From contig JACATO010001720.1 of the NCBI GenBank assembly GCA_018389105.1, positions 30,893 through 94,892 of the forward strand: a DNA stretch of 64,000 bases, read 5' to 3'. The notes below the pieces were generated by a model. The model did not search any database. It was given only the letters and a program-made list of their open reading frames with translations, and was not told where the DNA came from. Below, piece by piece: positions 60,501-64,000 of the stretch (positions within the stretch are counted from its first letter, which is position 1; the number at the start of each line of letters is the position of its first letter). This stretch comes from Nautilus pompilius. Its lineage: Eukaryota > Mollusca > Cephalopoda > Nautilida > Nautilidae. Made by a program: the position numbers and the translations under genes.

Positions 60501-62831
60501 GCGAAATCGCGGGCATGTTTAATTAACCTTTAATGCGTAAAACAAAAGCATTTCCAGCGGATGAAGATGCTCAGAAAGCTGACTTTGCTAGCGTTTTTCA
60601 AATTTCTGCTTTTATATCACGCTCATTCATTTTGAAAATGTGCGAGAAATACACACGTCACTGGAAGTTTTTCAAACAACAAATACATGTTGATACAATA
60701 TGGTAATTGTGCCAGATGAGCAAACTAGTTGCATTAAAATTTTTTGGAATAAATAATTTCAGTTTTGAATGTGTATCTGTTAAACAAGAAATATGCATCA
60801 GGACTTCATCTTGAATGGATGACGTAGAGAACCAAAAGTGCACGGCATTGACGTGACGTTAAATCTGAAGCATAGTAAATCCCATGTAAATGTAGCATAA
60901 AAATGGCCTTTGAGTTTTTTCATACATCTAGTGAAATCAAGCAGCTGCAGTCATCAAGTCTTTACTACTTTCGATTTCTTCATCACAACTAAACTTAACC
61001 CCTTTACGCGTTTAAAAAATCCATGTTTAAATTTTTTTAGCAGTTATTCCCCCTCAACAGCTGAACTTGCGAATATTATCAGTGAACTGTCGTACTAGTT
61101 ATTAGTTGATTTTACTCCGATACTTCTACCCATTCTCCACTATTATTAACACAACTGAATCTTGCAGGGAGACTAACAGAAATATCTCTACAGCGTTTTG
61201 CTTATCCTACGAATTCCCTGCTCTCAACTAAATTAAAGTGAACTTGAACATTTTTACATTTTAATCTGACGAGTTGTTTTTTTTTTTTTAGATTTACTCT
61301 TCACAATGCACGCATTTTAAAACGTTCCGACATAACCGCCTCGTTATTTACCTTTAAAGTCTTGTTTAATGCAACTGGCCTGAAAATAATAATAATATAA
61401 CTCAAAAAAGTAAAGCGGCGTAACATTTTTAAGAACAACGGTCACGTGGTCATTTTAGTCGCAGAGTTGATATTTTTAGAGATAATAAATCATTAATGCA
61501 TCTTCGTGATTTCCATTAGTTTATACTGGCGGATGATGACTGGGGCTAGTGCGGTTGTTACGTGTGGGGTCCGCAGAAGTCAATGCAAACGTAAAATTTC
61601 CTTAAAAAATGTAATGTTTCACGCAAAACACACGTGATCCAAAAAGACAGTGAAATCCACACAGCTTTAACATACACTACTACTCTTTATGATTATTTTA
61701 AAACTAGTAATCACAGATTATCAGATACTAATAAGGTAATTAAATATGCACACTCTGATATTTCGAAAACCTTAATCTATTTTTTTTTTTTTTTTACTTT
61801 TAAGTGCGAATAGAACAGGTATTAATTAACAACAGAATCCAGGAGAGCGATATAAAGCATAGCGGTTTCCACAACCATGACGCACAACTAAACGATATAA
61901 ACTATTATGCACAATTATGACGCGCGTAAGGTCATTTTCGATGTCTTGCAAGAAAAGCTAAGACATCGCTCAACCTAAAGATAATAGCAAAGTTTGTAGT
62001 TGCAGACTATTTTTTTTCTAAGGTTACTGATATACGTAAATTATTACATGAATGTTGTTAGGTATAAAGTAATCAAATCTGGTTATCCTTCAGATGAAAC
62101 AGTTATAAGCTTTTTAAAAACTTTCAATTTTGTTGTAATTGCCCATCTAAGCCGTTTTACAAAGTTTAAGTCGAGAAATCCATCTTTGCACCGTATCGCT
62201 GATGTAGCAATCTTTCTAACAGCACCTAAATCTACATAAAGCAAAGTCAACTACAGTAGTTAAAACAGTTAGTTTTGATAGAAATAAACAATTTGGGTGC
62301 TGTATATATTCATAAAAAACAATAATTACTCAAAAGTACATGAAAAAAATATGCAAACATGTTTCCCATGTCACAAATATTTGAATATATCATTGGAAAC
62401 GGATCAGCACAAGTCCCCCATGATATTTTCAGGCTTCATACATTCAGAGTTTGTAGAAATATTGAAGTACACTACATTTTAGACTTTTTTTCAAAACGAT
62501 GATTTTAAAATACTCTCAATTGTGGACTTTCAGAGTTCGGCTACTAAAATTTCTGGATTATTTAAATATACAAATATTAACGACCTTGATTATTACAGAT
62601 TGTCCAGAGTTTCAACGTCGATTAACGTCAGGATCCGTTTTCGATTATAAAATTTAAACAGACAGCTCGGCGTCAAATCGGCGTATGGTGTATTTCCATG
62701 GAGTCCGTGAGGAGTCCCTCGAGACCCCATTTTGTAAAGTTGAAAAACACGGAACACGTGACTCATGGGAAAAACCCTGTTTTGTTGGGTTTCTCTTATT
62801 ATGGCAGAGATCCAATGGCTTCCCCCCCCCC

Positions 62832-62860
62832 CACACACACAACACCACACACACACACAC
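62832..62860. repeat. CA microsatellite
   Basis: (CA)n with two slips, preceded by a run of ten or more C. Confidence 0.9.
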
Positions 62861-63913
62861 GGACAGACAACTCGAGCTCGCTCGATTTAATGTAAGCGTA
62901 CTAACTAACTCCCATTTTCTAAGGCAACCTTTGACAAAATACTGACTTTACTCTTTTTTCGGAAACCAATTTTTAAAAGTAAAATTAGATTAACAAACGG
63001 TTAATTAATTTACAAATCTAAAAAAAAAAAGAAAACGTTAGTATTTACGCAGGTATAAATACGAGCAAAAACCAGTAATACACATTAACCAATTAAGTCA
63101 CTGCTGTCAATATTTGTGTGAGAAAAAGCAAGACAAATATAGAGCAATGGGCAATTGTCAGTTGTCTTTATGTTCAGCTTTAATCGATTCCGAATCAATA
63201 CCGCCATCCTTTGCCTAACCTCCATAACGTCAAATGTGACGTAAACTCCATCTCCCAACTCTCTTTAAGACAGTTGTTGCTAAATTTACCTGTACGATGC
63301 TTTGGCAGATATTTCATTTTATTGCAGAATAAACCGATAAAGTAAATTCTGTGGTAGGTTTTATCTAATTGGGATTTCTCTCCTATTTATTTTAAAATGG
63401 AAGTTGTGAAAATACAAAGCAAAGCAAATTACGGATTGTGGAAGTAAATTATAACGGAAAACGAAATTTAAACTTGAATTTTAAAAACAAAAAGAAGTTT
63501 CTTTCTAAATGTGACACCTGATGAGGAGATTGGAGGGAGCGTGAAAAGCAAAGTTACCTGTAAATCGTTTGACTCGGTCAATGAATCAACAACAACAACA
63601 ACGAAACCCTTTTCAATGTCAAATAATTAAGTCCAAGCCAAGATTATTAAACAGCCCAACTCTAAGAAAAGGTTGAACAACATTAGACCGTTAAAATCAG
63701 GTTGCCTCTATTTTTTGGTGTGGAATGGGGACCTACCAGGCGGGTAACTGGCGTAATTCTAATAAGGGTTAGAACCTGAACCCGTTGGATTTATTTAATT
63801 CGTGGCAAGAATTTCCAGCTGACCGTTGTTTATTTAGACTTCTTTTTTTTGAAAAAAAAAATCATTATTATTATTGTACAATTTTTTAAACTCGTAAAAG
63901 AATAGTTGTCAGT

Positions 63914-63927
63914 CAGGGTTAGGGTTA
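63914..63927 (+). repeat. Short telomere-like repeat
   Basis: CAGGGTTAGGGTTA, about two TTAGGG units. Too short to be more than an interstitial motif. Confidence 0.5.
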
Positions 63928-64000
63928 TAACCATCTTCATGTCTTTCCTTTCTAAAATTTTTCTTATTGTTGCATTATATCATCTAAAGGTTAACAACAA

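Larger units (their letters stand above)
57577..64000. other. Intergenic DNA, no supported gene
   Basis: 57950-58800 is GC-balanced with broken ORFs and could be an old mobile element; no domain is recognised. 58900-59060 is CpG-rich. From 59.1 kb on it is AT-rich with short unrecognised ORFs. A T-run with (GTT)n lies at about 60241-60265 and a T(8)G A(10) tract at 63843-63861. Confidence 0.5.

Overview
The window is non-coding-dominated, AT-rich DNA from an animal nuclear genome. Evidence for this: no long host ORF, extensive GA/CT, CA and ATT microsatellites, tRNA-derived SINE-like fragments, and animal-type Tc1/mariner DNA transposons. I read it as an invertebrate genome, plausibly a mollusc such as a cephalopod, from repeat style and a SETMAR-like mariner; the taxon is a guess from knowledge, not proven by the sequence. 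No bacterial operon, rRNA, CRISPR array or phage region is present, and no known host gene can be named.

Layout. 0-5 kb: a GA array followed by AT-rich DNA. 4.94-5.49 kb: a clean 56-bp minisatellite of about ten copies. 5.98-6.29 kb: an ATT array. 8.55-10.11 kb: a complete but mutated Tc1-like transposon with terminal inverted repeats of about 210 bp in an IR/DR arrangement and TA target duplications. 12.9-13.1 kb: a second ATT array. 16.7-17.1 kb: a GA array carrying TGACGTCA motifs. 22.67-22.86 kb: a CT array that runs into an ancient, strongly degenerate repeat of about 40 bp (22.87-23.60 kb). Inverted relatives of that repeat lie at 32.2 and 60.4 kb, with a weaker one at 54.4 kb. 27.6-28.3 kb: a decayed minus-strand Tc1-like transposase of a different lineage. 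32.6-33.07 kb: a second GA/TGACGTCA array that ends directly on a TATA-box-like site. 42.6-44.1 kb: an ATT array, a SINE and a GA array. 46.5-47.5 kb: a mariner element with both ends and an intact DD34D catalytic domain but no N-terminal DNA-binding region. 53.2-54.4 kb: a second copy of the 8.5-kb Tc1, broken by internal deletions and lacking its 3' end. 55-59 kb: a CpG-richer stretch holding the only ORF that looks exon-like, a possible phase-1 exon with a signal-peptide-like hydrophobic core at 57.38 kb.

The genes do not work together as a system. What can be supported is a transposon and satellite landscape, with all transposases apparently inactive. The most unusual signals are the cryptic 40-bp repeat family in both orientations, the CRE-palindrome-bearing GA arrays (one abutting a TATA-like site), the recurrent T(n)A(n) palindromes, and the isolated exon-like ORF.
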